Assembly (NCBI RefSeq): GCF_027596085.1
Contig: NC_072465.1
Location: 9,472,553 to 9,536,552 of the forward strand
Length of the DNA: 64,000 nucleotides
Origin: Anoplopoma fimbria
Taxonomy: Eukaryota; Chordata; Actinopteri; Perciformes; Anoplopomatidae
Direction of reading: 5' to 3'
Part shown: positions 52,938 to 63,597 of the stretch, piece by piece
How positions within the stretch are numbered: position 1 is the stretch's first letter
Layout of the letters: each line of letters opens with the position of its first letter
Program-made: the position numbers and the translations under genes
Notes under the pieces: generated by a model
Databases searched by the model: none
Told to the model about the DNA's origin: nothing
What the model saw: only the letters and a program-made list of their open reading frames with translations

Positions 52938-53468
52938 GCTGGAAGTCGTGTTTTGGGGACATATTGACTTGATGTGTAGAGTTTCTGACTCACACAAGCC
53001 TGATATGATTGTGTCGCATCCCTCGTGCGCTCACATATCCCTGCAATACATTCATTCATCCACATCTGGACATAAGGCCTACCCTTGCATCTCTGTCCCC
53101 GTTAGATGATGTTATGAATGCAGGCAGCTTTTCTACCACCGTTTGCTTTGAGATATCAGATGTTTCTTTCAGTTTGGGCCCCCAAGTTCAGGACACACCA
53201 GTTAAAAGCTAGTCAACAAAGCAGGAAAGCAGTGTTTCATGAAACGTCAAATCCAGGTTTCGGCAGCTAGAAGTTGTGTTTTGGGGACATATTGCCTTGA
53301 TGTTTAGCCTTCGGTGTAGAATTGTTTTGCATTGTGAACTGAAACCAAGCTAGTCCGATGTTAAGCGACAGTGCAATCGCCTCTTTATGGTGATAGAAAG
53401 TGTTGTCCGGCAATTTTTTCCAGATATTTTGTTTTCCGTATGAGGGCCACTCTGGTGCACCGTTTTGC

Positions 53469-53541
53469 GCCGAAATAGCTCAGTTGGGAGAGCGTTAGAC
53501 TGAAGATCTAAATGTCCCTGGTTCAATCCCGGGTTTCGGCA
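53469..53541 (+). tRNA. trnaf-gaa: tRNA-Phe(GAA), copy 51
   Basis: Long unit, 594, divergent; A-like start, and the internal stub has lost five bases at 53,860. Confidence 0.94.
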
Positions 53542-54062
53542 GCTGGAAGTTGTGTTTTGGGGACATATTGCCTTGATGTTTTTCTGACTCACACAAGCCT
53601 GATATGATTGTGTCGCATCCCCTCGTGCGCTCACATATCCCTGCAATACATTCATTCATCCACATCTGGACATAAGGCCTACCCTTGCATCTCTGTCCCC
53701 GTTAGATGATGTTATGAATGCAGGCAGCTTTTTACCAGATATTTGCTTTGAGATATCAGATGTTTCTTTCAGTTTGGGCCCCCAAGTTCAGGACACACCA
53801 GTTAAAAGCTAGTCAACAAAGCAGGAAAGCAGTGTTTCTGAAACGTCAAATCCAGGTTTCGTGGAAGTTGTGTTTTGGGGACATATTGCCTTGATGTTTA
53901 GCCTTCGGTGTAGAATTGTTTTGCATTGTGAACTGAAACCAAGCTAGTCCGATGTTAAGCGACAGTGCAATCGCCTCTTTATGGTGATAGAAAGTGTTGT
54001 CCGGCAATTTTTTCCAGATATTTTGTTTTCCGTATGAGGGCCACTCTGGTGCACCGTTTTGC

Positions 54063-54133
54063 GCCGAAATAGCTCAGTTGGGAGAGCGTTAGACTGAAGA
54101 TCTAAATGTCCCTGGTTCAACCGGGTTTCGGCA
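54063..54133 (+). pseudogene. trnaf-gaa: tRNA-Phe(GAA), copy 52, T-loop deletion
   Basis: 71 bases: the T loop reads TTCAA in place of TTCAATC, so two bases are gone next to the T stem (54,120-54,121). This shortens the loop to five and damages box B, so the copy is probably inactive. Acceptor, D and anticodon arms are unchanged. Unit length 602. It lies in a stretch of divergent units, so a consensus error is possible. Confidence 0.85.
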
Positions 54134-54664
54134 GCTGGAAGTTGTTTTTGGGGACATATTGCCTTGATGTTTAGAGTTTCTGACTCACACAAGCCTGATA
54201 TGATTGTGTCGCATCCCCTCGTGCGCTCACATATCCCTGCAATACATTCATTCATCCACATCTGGACATAAGGCCTACCCTTGCATCTCTGTCCCCGTTA
54301 GATGATGTTATGAATGCAGGCAGCTTTTCTACCACCGTTTGCTTTGAGATATCAGATGTTTCTTTCAGTTTGGGCCCCCAAGTTCAGGACACACCAGTTA
54401 AAAGCTAGTCAACAAAGCAGGAAAGCAGTGTTTCATGAAACGTCAAATCCAGGTTTCGGCAGCTAGAAGTTGTGTTTTGAGGACATATTGCCTTGATGTT
54501 TAGCCTTCGGTGTAGAATTGTTTTGCATTGTGAACTGAAACCAAGCTAGTCCGATGTTAAGCGACAGTGCAATCGCCTCTTTATGGTGATAGAAAGTGTT
54601 GTCCGGCAATTTTTTCCAGATATTTTGTTTTCCGTCTGAGGGCCACTCTGGTGCACCGTTTTGC

Positions 54665-54737
54665 GCCGAAATAGCTCAGTTGGGAGAGCGTTAGACTGAA
54701 GATCTAAATGTCCCTGGTTCAATCCCGGGTTTCGGCA
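54665..54737 (+). tRNA. trnaf-gaa: tRNA-Phe(GAA), copy 53
   Basis: Short unit, 276. Confidence 0.95.
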
Positions 54738-54940
54738 GCTGGAAGTTGTGTTTTGGGGACATATTGCCTTGATGTTTAGCCTTCGGTGTAGAATTGTTTT
54801 GCATTGTGAACTGAAACCAAGCTAGTCCGATGTTAAGCGACAGTGCAATCGCCTCTTTATGGTGATAGAAAGTGTTGTCCGGCAATTTTTTCCAGATATT
54901 TTGTTTTCCGTATGAGGGCCACTCTGGTGCACCGTTTTGC

Positions 54941-55013
54941 GCCGAAATAGCTCAGTTGGGAGAGCGTTAGACTGAAGATCTAAATGTCCCTGGTTCAATC
55001 CCGGGTTTCGGCA
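54941..55013 (+). tRNA. trnaf-gaa: tRNA-Phe(GAA), copy 54
   Basis: Long unit, 604; ccgtatgag upstream. Confidence 0.95.
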
Positions 55014-55544
55014 GCTGGAAGTCGTGTTTTGGGGACATATTGACTTGATGTGTAGAGTTTCTGACTCACACAAGCCTGATATGATTGTGTCGCATCCCCT
55101 CGTGCGCTCACATATCCCGCAATACATTCATTCATCCACATCTGGACATAAGGCCTACCCTTGCATCTCTGTCCCCGTTAGATGATGTTATGAATGCAGG
55201 CAGCTTTTCTACCACCGTTTGCTTTGAGATATCAGATGTTTCTTTCAGTTTGGGCCCCCAAGTTCAGGACACACCAGTTAAAAGCTAGTCAACAAAGCAG
55301 GAAAGCAGTGTTTCATGAAACGTCAAATCCAGGTTTCGGCAGCTAGAAGTTGTGTTTTGGGGACATATTGCCTTGATGTTTAGCCTTCGGTGTAGAATTG
55401 TTTTGCATTGTGAACTGAAACCAAGCTAGTCCGATGTTAAGCGACAGTGCAATCGCCTCTTTATGGTGATAGAAAGTGTTGTCCGGCAATTTTTTCCAGA
55501 TATTTTGTTTTCCGTCTGAGGGCCACTCTGGTGCACCGTTTTGC

Positions 55545-55617
55545 GCCGAAATAGCTCAGTTGGGAGAGCGTTAGACTGAAGATCTAAATGTCCCTGGTTC
55601 AATCCCGGGTTTCGGCA
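55545..55617 (+). tRNA. trnaf-gaa: tRNA-Phe(GAA), copy 55
   Basis: Long unit, 601; hybrid 3' flank; bases lost at 55,695. Confidence 0.95.
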
Positions 55618-56145
55618 GCTGGAAGTTGTGTTTTGGGGACATATTGACTTGATGTGTAGAGTTTCTGACTCACACAAGCCTGATATGATTGTGTTTCCCC
55701 TGTGCGCTCACATATCCCTGCAATACATTCATTCATCCACATCTGGACATAAGGCCTACCCTTGCATCTCTGTCCCCGTTAGATGATGTTATGAATGCAG
55801 GCAGCTTTTCTACCACCGTTTGCTTTGAGATATCAGATGTTTCTTTCAGTTTGGGCCCCCAAGTTCAGGACACACCAGTTAAAAGCTAGTCAACAAAGCA
55901 GGAAAGCAGTGTTTCATGAAACGTCAAATCCAGGTTTCGGCAGCTAGAAGTTGTGTTTTGGGGACATATTGCCTTGATGTTTAGCCTTCGGTGTAGAATT
56001 GTTTTGCATTGTGAACTGAAACCAAGCTAGTCCGATGTTAAGCGACAGTGCAATCGCCTCTTTATGGTGATAGAAAGTGTTGTCCGGCAATTTTTTCCAG
56101 ATATTTTGTTTTCCGTCTGAGGGCCACTCTGGTGCACCGTTTTGC

Positions 56146-56218
56146 GCCGAAATAGCTCAGTTGGGAGAGCGTTAGACTGAAGATCTAAATGTCCCTGGTT
56201 CAATCCCGGGTTTCGGCA
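56146..56218 (+). tRNA. trnaf-gaa: tRNA-Phe(GAA), copy 56
   Basis: Short unit, 276. Confidence 0.95.
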
Positions 56219-56421
56219 GCTGGAAGTTGTGTTTTGGGGACATATTGCCTTGATGTTTAGCCTTCGGTGTAGAATTGTTTTGCATTGTGAACTGAAACCA
56301 AGCTAGTCCGATGTTAAGCGACAGTGCAATCGCCTCTTTATGGTGATAGAAAGTGTTGTCCGGCAATTTTTTCCAGATATTTTGTTTTCCGTCTGAGGGC
56401 CACTCTGGTGCACCGTTTTGC

Positions 56422-56494
56422 GCCGAAATAGCTCAGTTGGGAGAGCGTTAGACTGAAGATCTAAATGTCCCTGGTTCAATCCCGGGTTTCGGCA
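56422..56494 (+). tRNA. trnaf-gaa: tRNA-Phe(GAA), copy 57
   Basis: Long unit, 605. Confidence 0.95.
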
Positions 56495-57026
56495 GCTGGA
56501 AGTCGTGTTTTGGGGACATATTGACTTGATGTGTAGAGTTTCTGACTCACACAAGCCTGATATGATTGTGTCGCATCCCCTCGTGCGCTCACATATCCCT
56601 GCAATACATTCATTCATCCACATCTGGACATAAGGCCTACCCTTGCATCTCTGTCCCCGTTAGATGATGTTATGAATGCAGGCAGCTTTTCTACCACCGT
56701 TTGCTTTGAGATATCAGATGTTTCTTTCAGTTTGGGCCCCCAAGTTCAGGACACACCAGTTAAAAGCTAGTCAACAAAGCAGGAAAGCAGTGTTTCATGA
56801 AACGTCAAATCCAGGTTTCGGCAGCTAGAAGTTGTGTTTTGGGGACATATTGCCTTGATGTTTAGCCTTCGGTGTAGAATTGTTTTGCATTGTGAACTGA
56901 AACCAAGCTAGTCCGATGTTAAGCGACAGTGCAATCGCCTCTTTATGGTGATAGAAAGTGTTGTCCGGCAATTTTTTCCAGATATTTTGTTTTCCGTCTG
57001 AGGGCCACTCTGGTGCACCGTTTTGC

Positions 57027-57099
57027 GCCGAAATAGCTCAGTTGGGAGAGCGTTAGACTGAAGATCTAAATGTCCCTGGTTCAATCCCGGGTTTCGGCA
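57027..57099 (+). tRNA. trnaf-gaa: tRNA-Phe(GAA), copy 58
   Basis: Short unit, 272, the only short unit more than a base off length; its stop is T6 (gttgttttttacat). Confidence 0.95.
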
Positions 57100-57298
57100 G
57101 CTGGAAGTTGTTTTTTACATATTGCCTTGATGTTTAGCCTTCGGTGTAGAATTGTTTTGCATTGTGAACTGAAACCAAGCTAGTCCGATGTTAAGCGACA
57201 GTGCAATCGCCTCTTTATGGTGATAGAAAGTGTTGTCCGGCAATTTTTTCCAGATATTTTGTTTTCCGTCTGAGGGCCACTCTGGTGCACCGTTTTGC

Positions 57299-57371
57299 GC
57301 CGAAATAGCTCAGTTGGGAGAGCGTTAGACTGAAGATCTAAATGTCCCTGGTTCAATCCCGGGTTTCGGCA
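57299..57371 (+). tRNA. trnaf-gaa: tRNA-Phe(GAA), copy 59
   Basis: Long unit, 605. Confidence 0.95.
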
Positions 57372-57903
57372 GCTGGAAGTCGTGTTTTGGGGACATATTG
57401 ACTTGATGTGTAGAGTTTCTGACTCACACAAGCCTGATATGATTGTGTCGCATCCCCTCGTGCGCTCACATATCCCTGCAATACATTCATTCATCCACAT
57501 CTGGACATAAGGCCTACCCTTGCATCTCTGTCCCCGTTAGATGATGTTATGAATGCAGGCAGCTTTTCTACCACCGTTTGCTTTGAGATATCAGATGTTT
57601 CTTTCAGTTTGGGCCCCCAAGTTCAGGACACACCAGTTAAAAGCTAGTCAACAAAGCAGGAAAGCAGTGTTTCATGAAACGTCAAATCCAGGTTTCGGCA
57701 GCTAGAAGTTGTGTTTTGGGGACATATTGCCTTGATGTTTAGCCTTCGGTGTAGAATTGTTTTGCATTGTGAACTGAAACCAAGCTAGTCCGATGTTAAG
57801 CGACAGTGCAATCGCCTCTTTATGGTGATAGAAAGTGTTGTCCGGCAATTTTTTCCAGATATTTTGTTTTCCGTCTGAGGGCCACTCTGGTGCACCGTTT
57901 TGT

Positions 57904-57976
57904 GCCGAAATAGCTCAGTTGGGAGAGCGTTAGACTGAAGATCTAAATGTCCCTGGTTCAATCCCGGGTTTCGGCA
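57904..57976 (+). tRNA. trnaf-gaa: tRNA-Phe(GAA), copy 60
   Basis: Long unit, 612; preceded by tttgt; an 8-base direct duplication in the B spacer near 58,103-58,118. Confidence 0.95.
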
Positions 57977-58515
57977 GCTGGAAGTTGTGTTTTGGGGACA
58001 TATTGACTTGATGTGTAGAGTTTCTGACTCACACAAGCCTGATATGATTGTGTCGCATCCCCTCGTGCGCTCACATATCCCTGCAATACATTCATTCATC
58101 CACATCTGGACATCTGGACATAAGGCCTACCCTTGCATCTCTGTCCCCGTTAGATGATGTTATGAATGCAGGCAGCTTTTCTACCACCGTTTGCTTTGAG
58201 ATATCAGATGTTTCTTTCAGTTTGGGCCCCCAAGTTCAGGACACACCAGTTAAAAGCTAGTCAACAAAGCAGGAAAAAGTGTTTCATGAAACGTCAAATC
58301 CAGGTTTCGGCAGCTAGAAGTTGTGTTTTGGGGACATATTGCCTTGATGTTTAGCCTTCGGTGTAGAATTGTTTTGCATTGTGAACTGAAACCAAGCTAG
58401 TCCGATGTTAAGCGACAGTGCAATCGCCTCTTTATGGTGATAGAAAGTGTTGTCCGGCAATTTTTTCCAGATATTTTGTTTTCCGTCTGAGGGCCACTCT
58501 GGTGCACCGTTTTGC

Positions 58516-58588
58516 GCCGAAATAGCTCAGTTGGGAGAGCGTTAGACTGAAGATCTAAATGTCCCTGGTTCAATCCCGGGTTTCGGCA
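58516..58588 (+). tRNA. trnaf-gaa: tRNA-Phe(GAA), copy 61
   Basis: Long unit, 605. Confidence 0.95.
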
Positions 58589-59120
58589 GCTGGAAGTCGT
58601 GTTTTGGGGACATATTGACTTGATGTGTAGAGTTTCTGACTCACACAAGCCTGATATGATTGTGTCGCATCCCCTCGTGCGCTCACATATCCCTGCAATA
58701 CATTCATTCATCCACATCTGGACATAAGGCCTACCCTTGCATCTCTGTCCCCGTTAGATGATGTTATGAATGCAGGCAGCTTTTCTACCACCGTTTGCTT
58801 TGAGATATCAGATGTTTCTTTCAGTTTGGGCCCCCAAGTTCAGGACACACCAGTTAAAAGCTAGTCAACAAAGCAGGAAAGCAGTGTTTCATGAAACGTC
58901 AAATCCAGGTTTCGGCAGCTAGAAGTTGTGTTTTGGGGACATATTGCCTTGATGTTTAGCCTTCGGTGTAGAATTGTTTTGCATTGTGAACTGAAACCAA
59001 GCTAGTCCGATGTTAAGCGACAGTGCAATCGCCTCTTTATGGTGATAGAAAGTGTTGTCCGGCAATTTTTTCCAGATATTTTGTTTTCCGTATGAGGGCC
59101 ACTCTGGTGCACCGCTTTCT

Positions 59121-59193
59121 GCCGAAATAGCTCAGTTGGGAGAGCGTTAGACTGAAGATCTAAATGTCCCTGGTTCAATCCCGGGTTTCGGCA
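59121..59193 (+). tRNA. trnaf-gaa: tRNA-Phe(GAA), copy 62
   Basis: Short unit, 276; upstream caccgctttct is unique. Confidence 0.95.
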
Positions 59194-59396
59194 GCTGGAA
59201 GTTGTGTTTTGGGGACATATTGCCTTGATGTTTAGCCTTCGGTGTAGAATTGTTTTGCATTGTGAACTGAAACCAAGCTAGTCCGATGTTAAGCGACAGT
59301 GCAATCGCCTCTTTATGGTGATAGAAAGTGTTGTCCGGCAATTTTTTCCAGATATTTTGTTTTCCGTATGAGGGCCACTCTGGTGCACCGTTTTGC

Positions 59397-59469
59397 GCCG
59401 AAATAGCTCAGTTGGGAGAGCGTTAGACTGAAGATCTAAATGTCCCTGGTTCAATCCCGGGTTTCGGCA
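59397..59469 (+). tRNA. trnaf-gaa: tRNA-Phe(GAA), copy 63
   Basis: Long unit, 605; ccgtatgag upstream. Confidence 0.95.
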
Positions 59470-60001
59470 GCTGGAAGTCGTGTTTTGGGGACATATTGAC
59501 TTGATGTGTAGAGTTTCTGACTCACACAAGCCTGATATGATTGTGTCGCATCCCCTCGTGCGCTCACATATCCCTGCAATACATTCATTCATCCACATCT
59601 GGACATAAGGCCTACCCTTGCATCTCTGTCCCCGTTAGATGATGTTATGAATGCAGGCAGCTTTTCTACCACCGTTTGCTTTGAGATATCAGATGTTTCT
59701 TTCAGTTTGGGCCCCCAAGTTCAGGACACACCAGTTAAAAGCTAGTCAACAAAGCAGGAAAGCAGTGTTTCATGAAACGTCAAATCCAGGTTTCGGCAGC
59801 TAGAAGTTGTGTTTTGGGGACATATTGCCTTGATGTTTAGCCTTCGGTGTAGAATTGTTTTGCATTGTGAACTGAAACCAAGCTAGTCCGATGTTAAGCG
59901 ACAGTGCAATCGCCTCTTTATGGTGATAGAAAGTGTTATCCGGCAATTTTTTCCAGATATTTTGTTTTCCGTCTGAGGGCCACTCTGGTGCACAGTTTTG
60001 C

Positions 60002-60074
60002 GCCGAAATAGCTCAGTTGGGAGAGCGTTAGACTGAAGATCTAAATGTCCCTGGTTCAATCCCGGGTTTCGGCA
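60002..60074 (+). tRNA. trnaf-gaa: tRNA-Phe(GAA), copy 64
   Basis: Long unit, 604; upstream gcacagtttt and ttatccggc. Confidence 0.95.
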
Positions 60075-60605
60075 GCTGGAAGTCGTGTTTTGGGGACATA
60101 TTGACTTGATGTGTAGAGTTTCGACTCACACAAGCCTGATATGATTGTGTCGCATCCCCTCGTGCGCTCACATATCCCTGCAATACATTCATTCATCCAC
60201 ATCTGGACATAAGGCCTACCCTTGCATCTCTGTCCCCGTTAGATGATGTTATGAATGCAGGCAGCTTTTCTACCACCGTTTGCTTTGAGATATCAGATGT
60301 TTCTTTCAGTTTGGGCCCCCAAGTTCAGGACACACCAGTTAAAAGCTAGTCAACAAAGCAGGAAAACAGTGTTTCATGAAACGTCAAATCCAGGTTTCGG
60401 CAGCTAGAAGTTGTGTTTTGGGGACATATTGCCTTGATGTTTAGCCTTCGGTGTAGAATTGTTTTGCATTGTGAACTGAAACCAAGCTAGTCCGATGTTA
60501 AGCGACAGTGCAATCGCCTCTTTATGGTGATAGAAAGTGTTGTCCGGCAATTTTTTCCAGATATTTTGTTTTCCGTATGAGGGCCACTCTGGTGCACCGT
60601 TTTGC

Positions 60606-60678
60606 GCCGAAATAGCTCAGTTGGGAGAGCGTTAGACTGAAGATCTAAATGTCCCTGGTTCAATCCCGGGTTTCGGCA
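60606..60678 (+). tRNA. trnaf-gaa: tRNA-Phe(GAA), copy 65
   Basis: Short unit, 276; ccgtatgag upstream. Confidence 0.95.
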
Positions 60679-60881
60679 GCTGGAAGTTGTGTTTTGGGGA
60701 CATATTGCCTTGATGTTTAGCCTTCGGTGTAGAATTGTTTTGCATTGTGAACTGAAACCAAGCTAGTCCGATGTTAAGCGACAGTGCAATCGCCTCTTTA
60801 TGGTGATAGAAAGTGTTGTCCGGCAATTTTTTCCAGATATTTTGTTTTCCGTCTGAGGGCCACTCTGGTGCACCGTTTTGC

Positions 60882-60954
60882 GCCGAAATAGCTCAGTTGG
60901 GAGAGCGTTAGACTGAAGATCTAAATGTCCCTGGTTCAATCCCGGGTTTCGGCA
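60882..60954 (+). tRNA. trnaf-gaa: tRNA-Phe(GAA), copy 66
   Basis: Long unit, 605; from here long and short units alternate strictly to the window end. Confidence 0.95.
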
Positions 60955-61486
60955 GCTGGAAGTCGTGTTTTGGGGACATATTGACTTGATGTGTAGAGTT
61001 TCTGACTCACACAAGCCTGATATGATTGTGTCGCATCCCCTCGTGCGCTCACATATCCCTGCAATACATTCATTCATCCACATCTGGACATAAGGCCTAC
61101 CCTTGCATCTCTGTCCCCGTTAGATGATGTTATGAATGCAGGCAGCTTTTCTACCACCGTTTGCTTTGAGATATCAGATGTTTCTTTCAGTTTGGGCCCC
61201 CAAGTTCAGGACACACCAGTTAAAAGCTAGTCAACAAAGCAGGAAAGCAGTGTTTCATGAAACGTCAAATCCAGGTTTCGGCAGCTAGAAGTTGTGCTTT
61301 GAGGACATATTGCCTTGATGTTTAGCCTTCGGTGTAGAATTGTTTTGCATTGTGAACTGAAACCAAGCTAGTCCGATGTTAAGCGACAGTGCAATCGCCT
61401 CTTTATGGTGATAGAAAGTGTTGTCCGGCAATTTTTTCCAGATATTTTGTTTTCCGTCTGAGGGCCACTCTGGTGCACAGTTTTGC

Positions 61487-61559
61487 GCCGAAATAGCTCA
61501 GTTGGGAGAGCGTTAGACTGAAGATCTAAATGTCCCTGGTTCAATCCCGGGTTTCGGCA
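61487..61559 (+). tRNA. trnaf-gaa: tRNA-Phe(GAA), copy 67
   Basis: Short unit, 276; upstream gcacagtttt. Confidence 0.95.
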
Positions 61560-61762
61560 GCTGGAAGTTGTGTTTTGGGGACATATTGCCTTGATGTTTA
61601 GCCTTCGGTGTAGAATTGTTTTGCATTGTGAACTGAAACCAAGCTAGTCCGATGTTAAGCGACAGTGCAATCGCCTCTTTATGGTGATAGAAAGTGTTGT
61701 CCGGCAATTTTTTCCAGATATTTTGTTTTCCGTCTGAGGGCCACTCTGGTGCACCGTTTTGC

Positions 61763-61835
61763 GCCGAAATAGCTCAGTTGGGAGAGCGTTAGACTGAAGA
61801 TCTAAATGTCCCTGGTTCAATCCCGGGTTTCGGCA
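61763..61835 (+). tRNA. trnaf-gaa: tRNA-Phe(GAA), copy 68
   Basis: Long unit, 605. Confidence 0.95.
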
Positions 61836-62367
61836 GCTGGAAGTCGTGTTTTGGGGACATATTGACTTGATGTGTAGAGTTTCTGACTCACACAAGCCTG
61901 ATATGATTGTGTCGCATCCCCTCGTGCGCTCACATATCCCTGCAATACATTCATTCATCCACATCTGGACATAAGGCCTACCCTTGCATCTCTGTCCCCG
62001 TTAGATGATGTTATGAATGCAGGCAGCTTTTCTACCACCGTTTGCTTTGAGATATCAGATGTTTCTTTCAGTTTGGGCCCCCAAGTTCAGGACACACCAG
62101 TTAAAAGCTAGTCAACAAAGCAGGAAAACAGTGTTTCATGAAACGTCAAATCCAGGTTTCGGCAGCTAGAAGTTGTGCTTTGAGGACATATTGCCTTGAT
62201 GTTTAGCCTTCGGTGTAGAATTGTTTTGCATTGTGAACTGAAACCAAGCTAGTCCGATGTTAAGCGACAGTGCAATCGCCTCTTTATGGTGATAGAAAGT
62301 GTTGTCCGGCAATTTTTTCCAGATATTTTGTTTTCCGTCTGAGGGCCACTCTGGTGCACAGTTTTGC

Positions 62368-62440
62368 GCCGAAATAGCTCAGTTGGGAGAGCGTTAGACT
62401 GAAGATCTAAATGTCCCTGGTTCAATCCCGGGTTTCGGCA
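62368..62440 (+). tRNA. trnaf-gaa: tRNA-Phe(GAA), copy 69
   Basis: Short unit, 276; upstream gcacagtttt. Confidence 0.95.
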
Positions 62441-62643
62441 GCTGGAAGTTGTGTTTTGGGGACATATTGCCTTGATGTTTAGCCTTCGGTGTAGAATTGT
62501 TTTGCATTGTGAACTGAAACCAAGCTAGTCCGATGTTAAGCGACAGTGCAATCGCCTCTTTATGGTGATAGAAAGTGTTGTCCGGCAATTTTTTCCAGAT
62601 ATTTTGTTTTCCGTCTGAGGGCCACTCTGGTGCACCGTTTTGC

Positions 62644-62716
62644 GCCGAAATAGCTCAGTTGGGAGAGCGTTAGACTGAAGATCTAAATGTCCCTGGTTCA
62701 ATCCCGGGTTTCGGCA
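62644..62716 (+). tRNA. trnaf-gaa: tRNA-Phe(GAA), copy 70
   Basis: Long unit, 605. Confidence 0.95.
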
Positions 62717-63248
62717 GCTGGAAGTCGTGTTTTGGGGACATATTGACTTGATGTGTAGAGTTTCTGACTCACACAAGCCTGATATGATTGTGTCGCATCC
62801 CCTCGTGCGCTCACATATCCCTGCAATACATTCATTCATCCACATCTGGACATAAGGCCTACCCTTGCATCTCTGTCCCCGTTAGATGATGTTATGAATG
62901 CAGGCAGCTTTTCTACCACCGTTTGCTTTGAGATATCAGATGTTTCTTTCAGTTTGGGCCCCCAAGTTCAGGACACACCAGTTAAAAGCTAGTCAACAAA
63001 GCAGGAAAGCAGTGTTTCATGAAACGTCAAATCCAGGTTTCGGCAGCTAGAAGTTGTGCTTTGAGGACATATTGCCTTGATGTTTAGCCTTCGGTGTAGA
63101 ATTGTTTTGCATTGTGAACTGAAACCAAGCTAGTCCGATGTTAAGCGACAGTGCAATCGCCTCTTTATGGTGATAGAAAGTGTTGTCCGGCAATTTTTTC
63201 CAGATATTTTGTTTTCCGTCTGAGGGCCACTCTGGTGCACCGTTTTGC

Positions 63249-63321
63249 GCCGAAATAGCTCAGTTGGGAGAGCGTTAGACTGAAGATCTAAATGTCCCTG
63301 GTTCAATCCCGGGTTTCGGCA
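63249..63321 (+). tRNA. trnaf-gaa: tRNA-Phe(GAA), copy 71
   Basis: Short unit, 276. Confidence 0.95.
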
Positions 63322-63524
63322 GCTGGAAGTTGTGTTTTGGGGACATATTGCCTTGATGTTTAGCCTTCGGTGTAGAATTGTTTTGCATTGTGAACTGAAA
63401 CCAAGCTAGTCCGATGTTAAGCGACAGTGCAATCGCCTCTTTATGGTGATAGAAAGTGTTGTCCGGCAATTTTTTCCAGATATTTTGTTTTCCGTCTGAG
63501 GGCCACTCTGGTGCACCGTTTTGC

Positions 63525-63597
63525 GCCGAAATAGCTCAGTTGGGAGAGCGTTAGACTGAAGATCTAAATGTCCCTGGTTCAATCCCGGGTTTCGGCA
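63525..63597 (+). tRNA. trnaf-gaa: tRNA-Phe(GAA), copy 72
   Basis: Last copy in the window; its long unit is cut at 64,000 inside the A spacer. Confidence 0.95.

Noticed and set aside
28875..63469. 64-residue minus-strand frames (MPDNTFYHH...) in the array
   Set aside because: They cover the A spacer and 3' half of the tRNA on the opposite strand; by-product of repetition.
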